A stretch of 6,190 bases of DNA from the NCBI GenBank assembly GCA_905202115.1, contig CAJKQZ010000144.1, positions 1-6,190 on the forward strand. Direction: 5' to 3'. The position numbers were made by a program, and so were the translations under genes. Below are positions 1-6,121 of this stretch, piece by piece. Source of the DNA: an uncultured Prevotellaceae bacterium. Its GTDB lineage: Bacteria > Bacteroidota > Bacteroidia > Bacteroidales > Bacteroidaceae. The first letter of the stretch is position 1. Every line of letters begins with the position of its first letter. The notes beneath the pieces are model-generated. The model saw only the letters and a list, made by a program, of their open reading frames with translations. It had not been told where the DNA came from and ran no database searches.

Positions 1-2
1 TT

Positions 3-70
3 TGCCGGCGGGAGGTTCGGGCACCTGACAAAAATGTCATGTTCTGAAAAGTCCACAACCGATTTAGGCA
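3..70 (+). repeat. Dispersed intergenic repeat, copy 1
   Basis: This stretch matches 6122-6190 at about 80% by eye, with one single-base indel. The shared blocks occur in the same order: TGCCGGCG, GAGGT, ACCTGAC, ATGTCATGTT, GAAAAGTCC and GATTT. The middle holds a small dyad, TGACA/TGTCA around an A-run (27-39). A shorter inverted copy lies at 5982-6016. All copies are outside genes, which suggests a dispersed intergenic family, but the family is not one I can name. The left boundary may lie outside the window. Confidence 0.7.
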
Positions 71-213
71 TCACGGCAAAAACAAAACACCGGCAAACGA
101 AAGAACACTTCCGTATTTATCGCGAACAACGGCCATATGCCTGTCGAACCTCCACCAGAGCTTGAATACATCCCGCTCATTAAGGCTCTGCAAGGGGAGG
201 CCGGTTGCCGGAA

Positions 214-245
214 TTTGTTCCTTTTAAAGGGAATGAGTAATTTTG
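214..245 (+). promoter_or_regulatory. Bacteroidetes-type promoter for queA
   Basis: TTTG at 214-217 and TAATTTTG at 238-245 are separated by exactly 20 bases. This fits the Bacteroidetes primary sigma factor consensus (TTTG near -33, TAnnTTTG near -7). Transcription should begin at about 249-252, giving a leader of only some 12-15 bases before the ATG at 264. The block 232-246 is identical at 14 of 15 positions to 2073-2087 in the etf promoter. Confidence 0.75.
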
Positions 246-263
246 CGCCTGAAAACAACCGAA

Positions 264-1493
264 ATGACCGATCCGAAAAACATACGAATAGAAAACTACG
301 ACTATCCCCTGCCCGACGAGCGCATAGCCAAATATCCGGTTAAGGAAAGAGACACATCGAAGCTACTCATATATAATAAAGGAGAGATAAGCCATACACA
401 GTTCCGCGAATTGCCCGGATTTCTTCAGACCGGAAGCCTTATGGTGTTCAACAACACGCGCGTTATACAGGCGCGTCTGCATTTTCGCAAACCCAGCGGC
501 GCACTTATCGAAGTGTTCTGCCTGGAGCCCGTTGCTCCGCGCGACTACGAGCAGATGTTCCAAAGCACGGGCAGTTGCCGCTGGTCGTGCCTCATAGGCA
601 ACCGCAAGAAATGGAAAGAGGGTCGCCTGGAAAGGCACATCGAAGTAAAAGGCAACGACATCACACTGTCGGCCGAGGTGATTGAAACAGAAAAAACTTC
701 GTACATAGTAGAGTTTGCCTGGAACGGCTGCGGAGTTTCGTTTGCCGAAGTGCTCGACGCAGCCGGCGAACTGCCCATTCCGCCATATCTTAACCGCAGC
801 ACCGAGGATAGCGACAAAACCACGTATCAAACAGTCTATTCCAAGATAAAAGGTTCAGTGGCCGCGCCTACCGCAGGACTTCATTTCACTGACAAGGTAC
901 TAAAAGAACTGGACGGGAAAGGCGTGGAGCGCGACGAGATAACCCTGCACGTAGGCGCAGGAACGTTCAAACCGGTGAAAAGCGAAACCATAGGCGACCA
1001 CGAAATGCACCACGAGTTCATCTCCGTGAGCCTGGCAAGCATAGAAAAACTAATGGCACACGGCGGCAGCTGCATAGCCGTTGGAACCACCTCGGTACGT
1101 ACATTAGAGTCATTATATTATATAGGAGTGCTATTGGAAAGCAACCCCGACGCCGGCGAAAGCGAGCTGACCGTGAAACAGTGGCTTCCATACGAATACG
1201 CAAACAACACGGAACAGCCTATCTCGACAATGAAAGCCCTCGGCAACATCCGCGACTATCTTGTGCACAACAGCCTGCACACTCTCACCGCAAACACACA
1301 GATAATAATCTCGCCGGGGTATGACTACCACATAGTAAAAGCGATAATAACCAACTTTCACCAGCCCAAAAGCACACTGCTGCTATTGGTTTCGGCACTA
1401 ATCGGCGAAAACTGGAGAAAAGTATATAAATATGCCTTAGAAAACGATTTCCGTTTCCTGAGCTACGGAGACAGTTCGCTTCTCATGCCCTGA
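264..1493 (+). CDS. queA: S-adenosylmethionine:tRNA ribosyltransferase-isomerase, long form
   Basis: The product (409 residues) is predicted to transfer and isomerise the ribosyl part of S-adenosylmethionine onto 7-aminomethyl-7-deazaguanine in tRNA, giving epoxyqueuosine; it acts in the cytoplasm. QueA-family motifs run the whole length: MVFNNTRVIQARL (60-72), PIPPYLNR (171-178), YQTVYSKIKGSVAAPTAGLH (188-207), HVGAGTFKPV (229-238), GDHEMHHEF (244-252), IAVGTTSVRTLES (271-283), TNFHQPKSTLLLLVSAL (363-379) and FRFLSYGDSSLL (396-407). Usual QueA proteins have about 340-360 residues. The extra length here lies partly between VRTLES and IISPGYDY (about 284-347), where usual QueA has only a short linker. 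I chose the ATG at 264 because the upstream in-frame TTG at 243 lies inside the -7 box. The NUDIX gene follows after 33 bases. Family membership is clear; that it performs the standard QueA reaction rather than a variant one is inferred. Confidence 0.93.
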   Translation: MTDPKNIRIENYDYPLPDERIAKYPVKERDTSKLLIYNKGEISHTQFRELPGFLQTGSLMVFNNTRVIQARLHFRKPSGALIEVFCLEPVAPRDYEQMFQSTGSCRWSCLIGNRKKWKEGRLERHIEVKGNDITLSAEVIETEKTSYIVEFAWNGCGVSFAEVLDAAGELPIPPYLNRSTEDSDKTTYQTVYSKIKGSVAAPTAGLHFTDKVLKELDGKGVERDEITLHVGAGTFKPVKSETIGDHEMHHEFISVSLASIEKLMAHGGSCIAVGTTSVRTLESLYYIGVLLESNPDAGESELTVKQWLPYEYANNTEQPISTMKALGNIRDYLVHNSLHTLTANTQIIISPGYDYHIVKAIITNFHQPKSTLLLLVSALIGENWRKVYKYALENDFRFLSYGDSSLLMP

Positions 1494-1526
1494 CAAAACC
1501 CGATAAATCCCTAACACATCCCAATC

Positions 1527-2045
1527 ATGCAAGACAATGCCGAGGAACTGTTTCCGATAGTCGACGAAGAAGGCAAAACAATAGGAAAGGCTACGCGCGG
1601 ACACTGCCACGACGGCTCGCAGTTGCTGCACCCCGTTGTGCATCTGCACGTTTTCAACAGCAAAGGGGAATTATACCTCCAGCTGCGCCCTGCATGGAAA
1701 GACATTCAGCCCAGCCGGTGGGACACCGCGGTAGGCGGGCATGTGGATTACGGCGAAACCGTAGACGAAGCGCTACGCCGCGAAGTGCGCGAGGAACTCG
1801 GGATAAAAGATTTCACACCCGTGCTTTTCGACAAATATGTTTTCACCTCACAACGCGAACGCGAACTCGTATATTCGCACTACACGATATACGACGGCCC
1901 CGTAATTCCGAGCGACGAAACCGACGGAGGAAAATTCTGGGCCGTCGACGAAATAAAAAGCCGCATAGGCAGCGGAATATTCACCCCGAACTTCGAAACA
2001 GAGTTCGAACGACTGCTCAGCAAAGGCTGCCATGTGCGAAAATAA
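1527..2045 (+). CDS. NUDIX hydrolase, IPP-isomerase-like (YfcD-type)
   Basis: A 172-residue cytoplasmic protein. A perfect Nudix box (GX5EX7REUXEEXGU) spans G71-I93, with REVREELGI at 85-93 supplying the metal-binding glutamates. The surrounding fold resembles type-1 isopentenyl-diphosphate isomerase and E. coli YfcD: LFPIVDEEGKTIGKATR at 8-24, LLHPVVHLHVFNSKGELYLQ at 33-52 and WDTAVGGHVDYGE at 65-77. The isomerase's catalytic cysteine segment (TNTCCSHP-like) is replaced by DTAVGGHV, so it is more likely a pyrophosphohydrolase than an isomerase. The substrate cannot be told from sequence. There is no Shine-Dalgarno site and no promoter match in the 33-base gap after queA, so the two genes are probably co-transcribed. 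I see no terminator after its stop codon before the etf promoter begins. Confidence 0.9.
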   Translation: MQDNAEELFPIVDEEGKTIGKATRGHCHDGSQLLHPVVHLHVFNSKGELYLQLRPAWKDIQPSRWDTAVGGHVDYGETVDEALRREVREELGIKDFTPVLFDKYVFTSQRERELVYSHYTIYDGPVIPSDETDGGKFWAVDEIKSRIGSGIFTPNFETEFERLLSKGCHVRK

Positions 2046-2055
2046 CGGACAAAAG

Positions 2056-2086
2056 TTGGTAACTTTCAGTAAAATGAGTAACTTTG
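2056..2086 (+). promoter_or_regulatory. Bacteroidetes-type promoter for etfB-etfA-acyl-CoA dehydrogenase
   Basis: TTG at 2056-2058 (preceded by G, so one base short of TTTG) and TAACTTTG at 2079-2086 are 20 bases apart, the spacing also seen upstream of queA. The predicted start is about 2090-2093, giving an A/T-rich leader of about 45 bases without a Shine-Dalgarno sequence. A second TAACTTT at 2060-2066 lies 19 bases upstream of the one in the -7 box; its significance is unclear. Confidence 0.7.
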
Positions 2087-2137
2087 CAGGTCAAAACCGA
2101 CAAGAATCAATTCATTTAAAGATATATTCTAATTATT

Positions 2138-3013
2138 ATGAGTTTAAAAATAATAGTGCTTGCAAAGCAAGTGCCCGACACGCGTAACGTAGGCAAAGAC
2201 GCTATGACTCCGGAAGGAACTGTTAACCGCGCAGCCCTACCCGCAATCTTCAACCCCGAAGACCTCAACGCGCTCGAACAAGCCTTGCGCTTGAAAGATA
2301 AAAACCCCGGCTCGACCGTCACAATAGTAACAATGGGCCCCCCGCGTGCCACCGAAATTATTCGCGAAGGACTGTATCGCGGTGCCGACGGCGGCGTTTT
2401 GCTTACCGACCGTGCCTTTGCCGGCGCAGACACACTGGCAACATCGTATGCTCTTTCAATGGCTATCCGCAAACTCGGTGAATGCGACCTCGTAATAGGC
2501 GGCCGTCAGGCAATCGACGGCGACACAGCCCAGGTTGGTCCCCAAGTTGCGGAAAAACTCGGACTGAATCAGGTTACCTATGTAAACAATATAAATGAAT
2601 GTGCAAACGGCGAGATTACCGTTACGCGTCACATAGACGGCGGTTCGGAAAGAGTGAAGGCTCCGCTGCCTATTATGCTCACCGTAAACGGCGATGCCGC
2701 CCCCTGCCGTCCCCGCAACGCGAAACTCGTCATGAAATACAAACGCGCAATGACTCCGATAGAACGCCCTGCCGACGGCAACGTACCTTACGCCGAAGAA
2801 TACGAGAAACATCCGTATCTCAACATAACCCAATGGAGCGTAGCCGATGTTGACGGAGACTTGCAGCAATGCGGTCTTGCCGGCTCGCCCACAAAAGTAA
2901 AGGCCGTGCAGAACATTGTGTTCAAGACAAAAGAAAGCCGTACGATTTCCGCCTCTGACGACGACGTTAACGGACTAATCAAAGAATTACTCGCAAATCA
3001 CACCATAGGATAA
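2138..3013 (+). CDS. etfB: Electron transfer flavoprotein, beta subunit (EtfB/FixA family)
   Basis: This 291-residue soluble protein is the nucleotide-binding half of the ETF heterodimer, which passes electrons between acyl-CoA dehydrogenase and other carriers. It opens with the family start KIIVLAKQVPDT (4-15). It continues with FNPEDLNALEQALRLKD (38-54), VTIVTMGPP (61-69) and LVIGGRQAIDGDTAQVGP (118-135), which is the nucleotide-binding loop, then PLPIMLTVNGDAAPCRPR (176-193) and GLAGSPTKVK (246-255). The loop reads GDTAQVGP where mitochondrial-type EtfB has DDDCNQTG; the former is what I associate with the NADH-linked, bifurcating branch, where a second FAD takes the place of AMP. It is longer than the usual roughly 260 residues, including an acidic and basic C-terminal extension after 255. 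The ATG at 2138 is the natural start at the conserved N-terminus, and etfA begins 13 bases after the stop. Confidence 0.95.
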   Translation: MSLKIIVLAKQVPDTRNVGKDAMTPEGTVNRAALPAIFNPEDLNALEQALRLKDKNPGSTVTIVTMGPPRATEIIREGLYRGADGGVLLTDRAFAGADTLATSYALSMAIRKLGECDLVIGGRQAIDGDTAQVGPQVAEKLGLNQVTYVNNINECANGEITVTRHIDGGSERVKAPLPIMLTVNGDAAPCRPRNAKLVMKYKRAMTPIERPADGNVPYAEEYEKHPYLNITQWSVADVDGDLQQCGLAGSPTKVKAVQNIVFKTKESRTISASDDDVNGLIKELLANHTIG

Positions 3014-3026
3014 AGACCACTACGAT

Positions 3027-4049
3027 ATGAATAACGTTTTTGTATACTGCGAAATAGATAAGACAACCGTCGAAGACGTGAGTCTCGAGCTTCTGACCAA
3101 AGGCCGCAAGCTCGCAAACCAGCTGGGCGTTCAGTTAGAGGCTGTATGCGCCGGCTCCGGAATAAAAGGAAAAGTCGAGAGCCAGGTGCTCCCCTACGGT
3201 GTAGATGTGCTCCACGTTTTCGACCACGAAGGACTTTATCCTTACACTTCGAAACCTCACACCTCTATCCTTGTAAAACTTTTCAAGCAGGAACAGCCGC
3301 AAATATGCCTCATGGGCGCGACAGTAATAGGCCGCGACCTCGGACCTCGCGTTTCTTCAAGCTGCAAGAGCGGTCTTACAGCCGATTGCACATCTCTTGA
3401 AATCGGCGACTACGAGGACAAAAAAAGCGGAAAAGTCTACAAAAATCTTCTCTACCAGATACGTCCGGCTTTCGGCGGTAACATCGTAGCAACGATTGTA
3501 AACCCCGATCACCGTCCCCAGATGGCAACGGTTCGCAGCGGCGTAATGAAATCGGAAAAGATAGACGACAACTACAAAGGGAACGTAATTTATGAAAACG
3601 TCGACGATTTCGTTCCCGCAACCGACTACGTTGTAAAAGTAATAGAGCGCCACGTGGAAAAAGCCAAGAACAATCTTAAAGGCGCCTCGATAATAATCTC
3701 CGGTGGCTATGGCGTAGGAAGCGCCGAGGGCTTCAAGCAGCTCTACGAGTTCGCAAACGAAATCCACGCCGAAGTAGGCGCAAGCCGCGCCGCTGTCGAC
3801 GCAGGCTTCTGCCCCGCCGACCTTCAGATAGGCCAGACCGGCGTAACCGTCCGCCCGAAAGTTTACATTGCCTGCGGCATTTCGGGAGCTATACAGCACG
3901 TAGCCGGAATGAAAGAAAGCGGAATCATCATTTCCATAAACACCGACCCCGACGCTCCTATAAATTCGATAGCCGATTATGTTATCGTAGGTTCTGTCGA
4001 GGATGTAATTCCCAAGATGATTAAATACTACAAAGAAAACAGCAAGTAA
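3027..4049 (+). CDS. etfA: Electron transfer flavoprotein, alpha subunit (EtfA/FixB family)
   Basis: A 340-residue partner of EtfB; its C-terminal domain binds the FAD that docks with acyl-CoA dehydrogenase. The N-terminal half is the ETF alpha/beta domain (VFVYCEID at 4-11; ICLMGATVIGRDLGPRVSS at 93-111). The C-terminal FAD domain is complete: IIISGGYGVGS (222-232), GASRAAVDAGF (251-261), LQIGQTGVTVRPKVYIACGI (266-285), SGAIQHVAGM (286-295) and SINTDPDAPI (303-312). These match the family signature around YIACGISGAIQH. The 13-base gap after etfB suggests translation in step, as expected for a 1:1 complex. The acyl-CoA dehydrogenase gene follows after 41 bases that contain a weak hairpin. I see no missing key residue. 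Confidence 0.95.
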   Translation: MNNVFVYCEIDKTTVEDVSLELLTKGRKLANQLGVQLEAVCAGSGIKGKVESQVLPYGVDVLHVFDHEGLYPYTSKPHTSILVKLFKQEQPQICLMGATVIGRDLGPRVSSSCKSGLTADCTSLEIGDYEDKKSGKVYKNLLYQIRPAFGGNIVATIVNPDHRPQMATVRSGVMKSEKIDDNYKGNVIYENVDDFVPATDYVVKVIERHVEKAKNNLKGASIIISGGYGVGSAEGFKQLYEFANEIHAEVGASRAAVDAGFCPADLQIGQTGVTVRPKVYIACGISGAIQHVAGMKESGIIISINTDPDAPINSIADYVIVGSVEDVIPKMIKYYKENSK

Positions 4050-4050
4050 C

Positions 4051-4069
4051 AGGGACATCAGTCCTTTTT
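4051..4069 (+). terminator. Weak hairpin plus T-run between etfA and acyl-CoA dehydrogenase gene
   Basis: AGGGAC (4051-4056) can pair with GTCCTT (4061-4066), using one G-U pair, around an ATCA loop. Five Ts run at 4065-4069, the first two inside the stem. The stem has only 6 bp, so full termination is unlikely. It could act as a partial terminator or mark a processing point that sets the ratio of ETF to dehydrogenase, or it may be chance. Confidence 0.3.
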
Positions 4070-4090
4070 CAGAAAAAAGTAAATAAAGCA

Positions 4091-5818
4091 ATGGCAAATT
4101 TCTATTCAGATAGGCCGGAACTGATGTTCCATTTGAAAAACGCGCTGATGAAACGCATTGTCGAACTGCGCGAAGGCGATTTCTCCGACCGCGAAACATA
4201 CGATTATGCCCCCGTCGATTACAATGACGCTATCGACAATTATGACCGTGTACTGTCGATTGTAGGCGACATCACCGCAAACATCATAGCTCCCAACGCA
4301 GAGGGAGTAGATGCCGAAGGTCCGCACCACAATGGCGGACGCGTGGAATACGCTTCGGGCACTAAAGAGAATCTTGCGGCAATGGTTGCAGCCGGCATGA
4401 ACGGCATGACCATGCCCCGCCGTTACAACGGTCTGAACTTCCCGATTACTCCCTACACCATGTGTGCCGAAATAGTAGCGGCAGGCGATGCCGGCTTCGG
4501 AAACATCTGGAGTTTGCAGGACTGTATCGAAACTTTATACGAGTTCGGTGATGAAGACCAGCGCAAACGTTTCATTCCCCGTGTGTGCGAAGGAGAAACG
4601 ATGTCGATGGACTTAACCGAGCCTGACGCCGGCAGTGACTTGCAGAGCGTAATGCTTCGCGCGACATATTCCGAGAAAGACGGTTGCTGGCTCCTCAACG
4701 GTGTGAAACGTTTCATTACCAACGGCGACGCCGACATACACCTTGTGCTTGCACGTTCAGAAGAAGGCACGCACGACGGCCGCGGTCTATCGATGTTCAT
4801 CTACGACAAACGCCAGGGAGGCGTAAACGTGCGCCGCATAGAGAACAAGCTCGGCATTCACGGCTCTCCCACATGCGAACTCACCTATAAGAACGCTCAC
4901 GCCGAACTTTGCGGCGAACGCCGCCTCGGCCTCATCAAATACGTAATGGCGCTTATGAACGGTGCCCGCCTCGGAATCGCCGCACAAAGCGTCGGCCTCA
5001 GCCAGGCAGCGTACGACGAGGCTCTCGCCTATGCTACCGACCGCAAACAGTTCGGCAAAGCAATCATCGACATGCCCCAGGTTTACGACATGATTGCCAC
5101 AATAAAGGCGAAACTCGATGCCGGCCGTGCTCTTCTTTACGAAACATCGCGCTATGTAGACATTTACAAGAGCCTCGACGATATTGCACGCACCCGCAAG
5201 CTCACCCCCGAGGAGCGCAAGGAGCAGAAACAGTACGCACGCCTTGCCGACTGTTTCACACCGCTTGCAAAAGGAATGAACTCGGAATATGCAAACCAGA
5301 ACGCCTACGACTGCATACAGGTTCACGGAGGTTCAGGTTTCATGATAGAGTATACATGTCAGAGAATCTACCGCGACGCACGTATCACGAGCATTTACGA
5401 AGGCACCACCCAGTTGCAGACTGTAGCAGCTATCCGATACGTAACCAACGGCACATACCTCAACGTAATGCGCGACCTCGAAGCTATCGAGACATGCGAG
5501 AAATACGCCGCCACAAAGGAACGTATCCACGCAATGATCGGAAAATACGAAGCTGCAGTTGCAAAAGTACGCGAATCAGAAAACCAGGAGTACCTTGAAC
5601 TCATATCACGCCGCCTCATGGAAATGGCTGCCGACACAATAATGTCGCTCCTTCTCCTGCGCGACACCTGCCAGGCTCCCGAGCTTTTCGAAAAGAGCCT
5701 TACGGTTTACGTAAACTATGCCGAAGCCGAGATAGCAAAGCACTCTGCGTTCATAGCAAACATAACGCCCGAGGCATTGAACTGCTACGAGCAGGCTCCG
5801 GCAAAGACAGAAGAATAA
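4091..5818 (+). CDS. Acyl-CoA dehydrogenase, long form with C-terminal extension
   Basis: A 575-residue FAD enzyme predicted to interconvert an acyl-CoA and its trans-2-enoyl-CoA, exchanging electrons with the EtfAB pair encoded just upstream. Both family signatures are visible: MDLTEPDAGSDLQS (173-186) and QVHGGSGFMIEYTCQRIYRD (410-429). RITSIYEGTTQLQ (431-443) carries the likely catalytic base E437, at the position used by short- and medium-chain enzymes. DRKQFGKAI (317-325) is the usual helix segment. It is much longer than classical enzymes of about 380 residues. It has an extra N-terminal part, a charged insert (about 354-382) and a helical C-terminal domain (about 455-575), as in the roughly 600-residue FadE5-like class. 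Chain-length specificity cannot be read from sequence; the ETF partnership would suit a short-chain reductive or oxidative role. The leader before the ATG is A-rich with no Shine-Dalgarno site. A strong terminator follows 43 bases after the stop. Confidence 0.93.
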   Translation: MANFYSDRPELMFHLKNALMKRIVELREGDFSDRETYDYAPVDYNDAIDNYDRVLSIVGDITANIIAPNAEGVDAEGPHHNGGRVEYASGTKENLAAMVAAGMNGMTMPRRYNGLNFPITPYTMCAEIVAAGDAGFGNIWSLQDCIETLYEFGDEDQRKRFIPRVCEGETMSMDLTEPDAGSDLQSVMLRATYSEKDGCWLLNGVKRFITNGDADIHLVLARSEEGTHDGRGLSMFIYDKRQGGVNVRRIENKLGIHGSPTCELTYKNAHAELCGERRLGLIKYVMALMNGARLGIAAQSVGLSQAAYDEALAYATDRKQFGKAIIDMPQVYDMIATIKAKLDAGRALLYETSRYVDIYKSLDDIARTRKLTPEERKEQKQYARLADCFTPLAKGMNSEYANQNAYDCIQVHGGSGFMIEYTCQRIYRDARITSIYEGTTQLQTVAAIRYVTNGTYLNVMRDLEAIETCEKYAATKERIHAMIGKYEAAVAKVRESENQEYLELISRRLMEMAADTIMSLLLLRDTCQAPELFEKSLTVYVNYAEAEIAKHSAFIANITPEALNCYEQAPAKTEE

Positions 5819-5861
5819 GCTCTGCTTTGCATAAAAATCATACGGCAATAGCCGAAAACGG

Positions 5862-5890
5862 AAGCCGCACCTTGAAAGGTGCGGCTTTTT
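5862..5890 (+). terminator. Intrinsic terminator of the etf/acyl-CoA dehydrogenase operon
   Basis: AAGCCGCACCTT (5862-5873) and AAGGTGCGGCTT (5876-5887) are perfect complements around a GA centre (in practice about a 10-bp GC-rich stem with a 6-base loop), ending in a run of five Ts at 5886-5890. It lies 43 bases past the dehydrogenase stop codon. Confidence 0.92.
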
Positions 5891-5892
5891 CT

Positions 5893-5977
5893 TGACCTAT
5901 TCACCTGCAACCGCCAGTCATTAAACAGGACTTTAAATATTTGAACAATCCTTATGAAAAAACGATGAGGTTTTACC
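5893..5977. other. Intergenic spacer with no recognisable gene
   Basis: I see no credible reading frame here. AATATTTG at 5936-5943 matches five of the six fixed positions of the Bacteroidetes -7 box, but no TTTG lies 20 bases upstream (CGCC is there). A promoter feeding the hairpin at 5978-6005 is therefore only a weak possibility. Confidence 0.5.
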
Positions 5978-6005
5978 CACCTGACATTTTGTCAGGTGTT
6001 TTTTT
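5978..6005 (+). terminator. Second terminator-like hairpin, built on a repeat core
   Basis: CACCTGACA (5978-5986) and TGTCAGGTG (5990-5998) form a perfect 9-bp stem with a TTT loop, followed by seven Ts (5999-6005). It has every mark of a + strand intrinsic terminator, yet no gene lies between it and the operon terminator about 90 bases upstream. Its core is also an inverted copy of the dispersed repeat. It may be a backup terminator, the end of a small RNA, or a by-product of the repeat. Confidence 0.75.
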
Positions 6006-6016
6006 GCATGCCGGCA
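5982..6016 (-). repeat. Dispersed intergenic repeat, copy 2 (short, inverted)
   Basis: On the minus strand this reads TGCCGGC, 12 further bases, then ACCTGACAAAATGTCA, which is the order found in copies 1 and 3. The distance between the starts of the TGCCGGC and ACCTGAC blocks is 19 bases here and 20 in the other two. The block 5982-5997 is an exact 16-base reverse complement of 6142-6157. The GAAAAGTCC part of the longer copies is absent. Part of the match follows from the block's own internal dyad, so the TGCCGGC at matching distance is the stronger evidence. Confidence 0.6.
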
Positions 6017-6037
6017 AAAAGTGGCCGAAAAATTATC

Positions 6038-6094
6038 TCTGAGATATTTTAAAATATGTCTGACATAATTCAAAATATCTCAGACATATTTTTT
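6038..6094. repeat. Nested, overlapping 13-bp inverted repeats
   Basis: Two perfect 13-bp inverted repeats share sequence. TCTGAGATATTTT (6038-6050) pairs with 6072-6084, and AAAATATGTCTGA (6051-6063) pairs with 6080-6092. They overlap at 6080-6084, so in RNA they compete at that point. The centre, ATATTTTAAAATAT (6044-6057), is itself a perfect palindrome. The right arm ends in six Ts (6089-6094), so the second fold resembles an AT-rich terminator. Both are visible directly; function is unknown. Confidence 0.75.
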
Positions 6095-6121
6095 CTTACA
6101 AGCGGGAACGTTTTTCCTCCG

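Noticed and set aside
155..195. Imperfect stem AGAGCTT/AAGGCTCT as a structured RNA or leader
   Set aside because: About seven pairs with a bulge and an 18-base loop is within chance, and it lies upstream of the predicted transcript start.
64..258. A minus strand frame of 64 codons upstream of queA
   Set aside because: It overlaps the queA promoter, has no recognised domain and no promoter or leader of its own in view.
243..263. TTG at 243 as the queA start
   Set aside because: It lies within the -7 box (238-245), upstream of the expected transcript start, and the conserved protein begins naturally at the ATG at 264.
137..343. A + strand reading frame starting MPVEPPPELEYIPLIKALQG, with a faint look of an S4-type RNA-binding start
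   Set aside because: It runs through the well-placed queA promoter and into the queA coding sequence in another frame, ends there, and loses any resemblance after about 20 residues. At most it could be a remnant.
1527..2045. Isopentenyl-diphosphate isomerase as the function of the NUDIX protein
   Set aside because: The catalytic cysteine segment of type-1 isomerase is replaced by DTAVGGHV, while the hydrolase Nudix box is perfect.
2052..2066. Hairpin AAAGTT/AACTTT as a terminator after the NUDIX gene
   Set aside because: The stem has six mostly A-T pairs, no T-run follows, and it overlaps the -33 region of the etf promoter.
3357..4199. A 280-codon minus strand frame antiparallel to etfA
   Set aside because: It is a shadow of the conserved etfA reading frame and extends into the dehydrogenase gene; its translation shows no recognisable domain.
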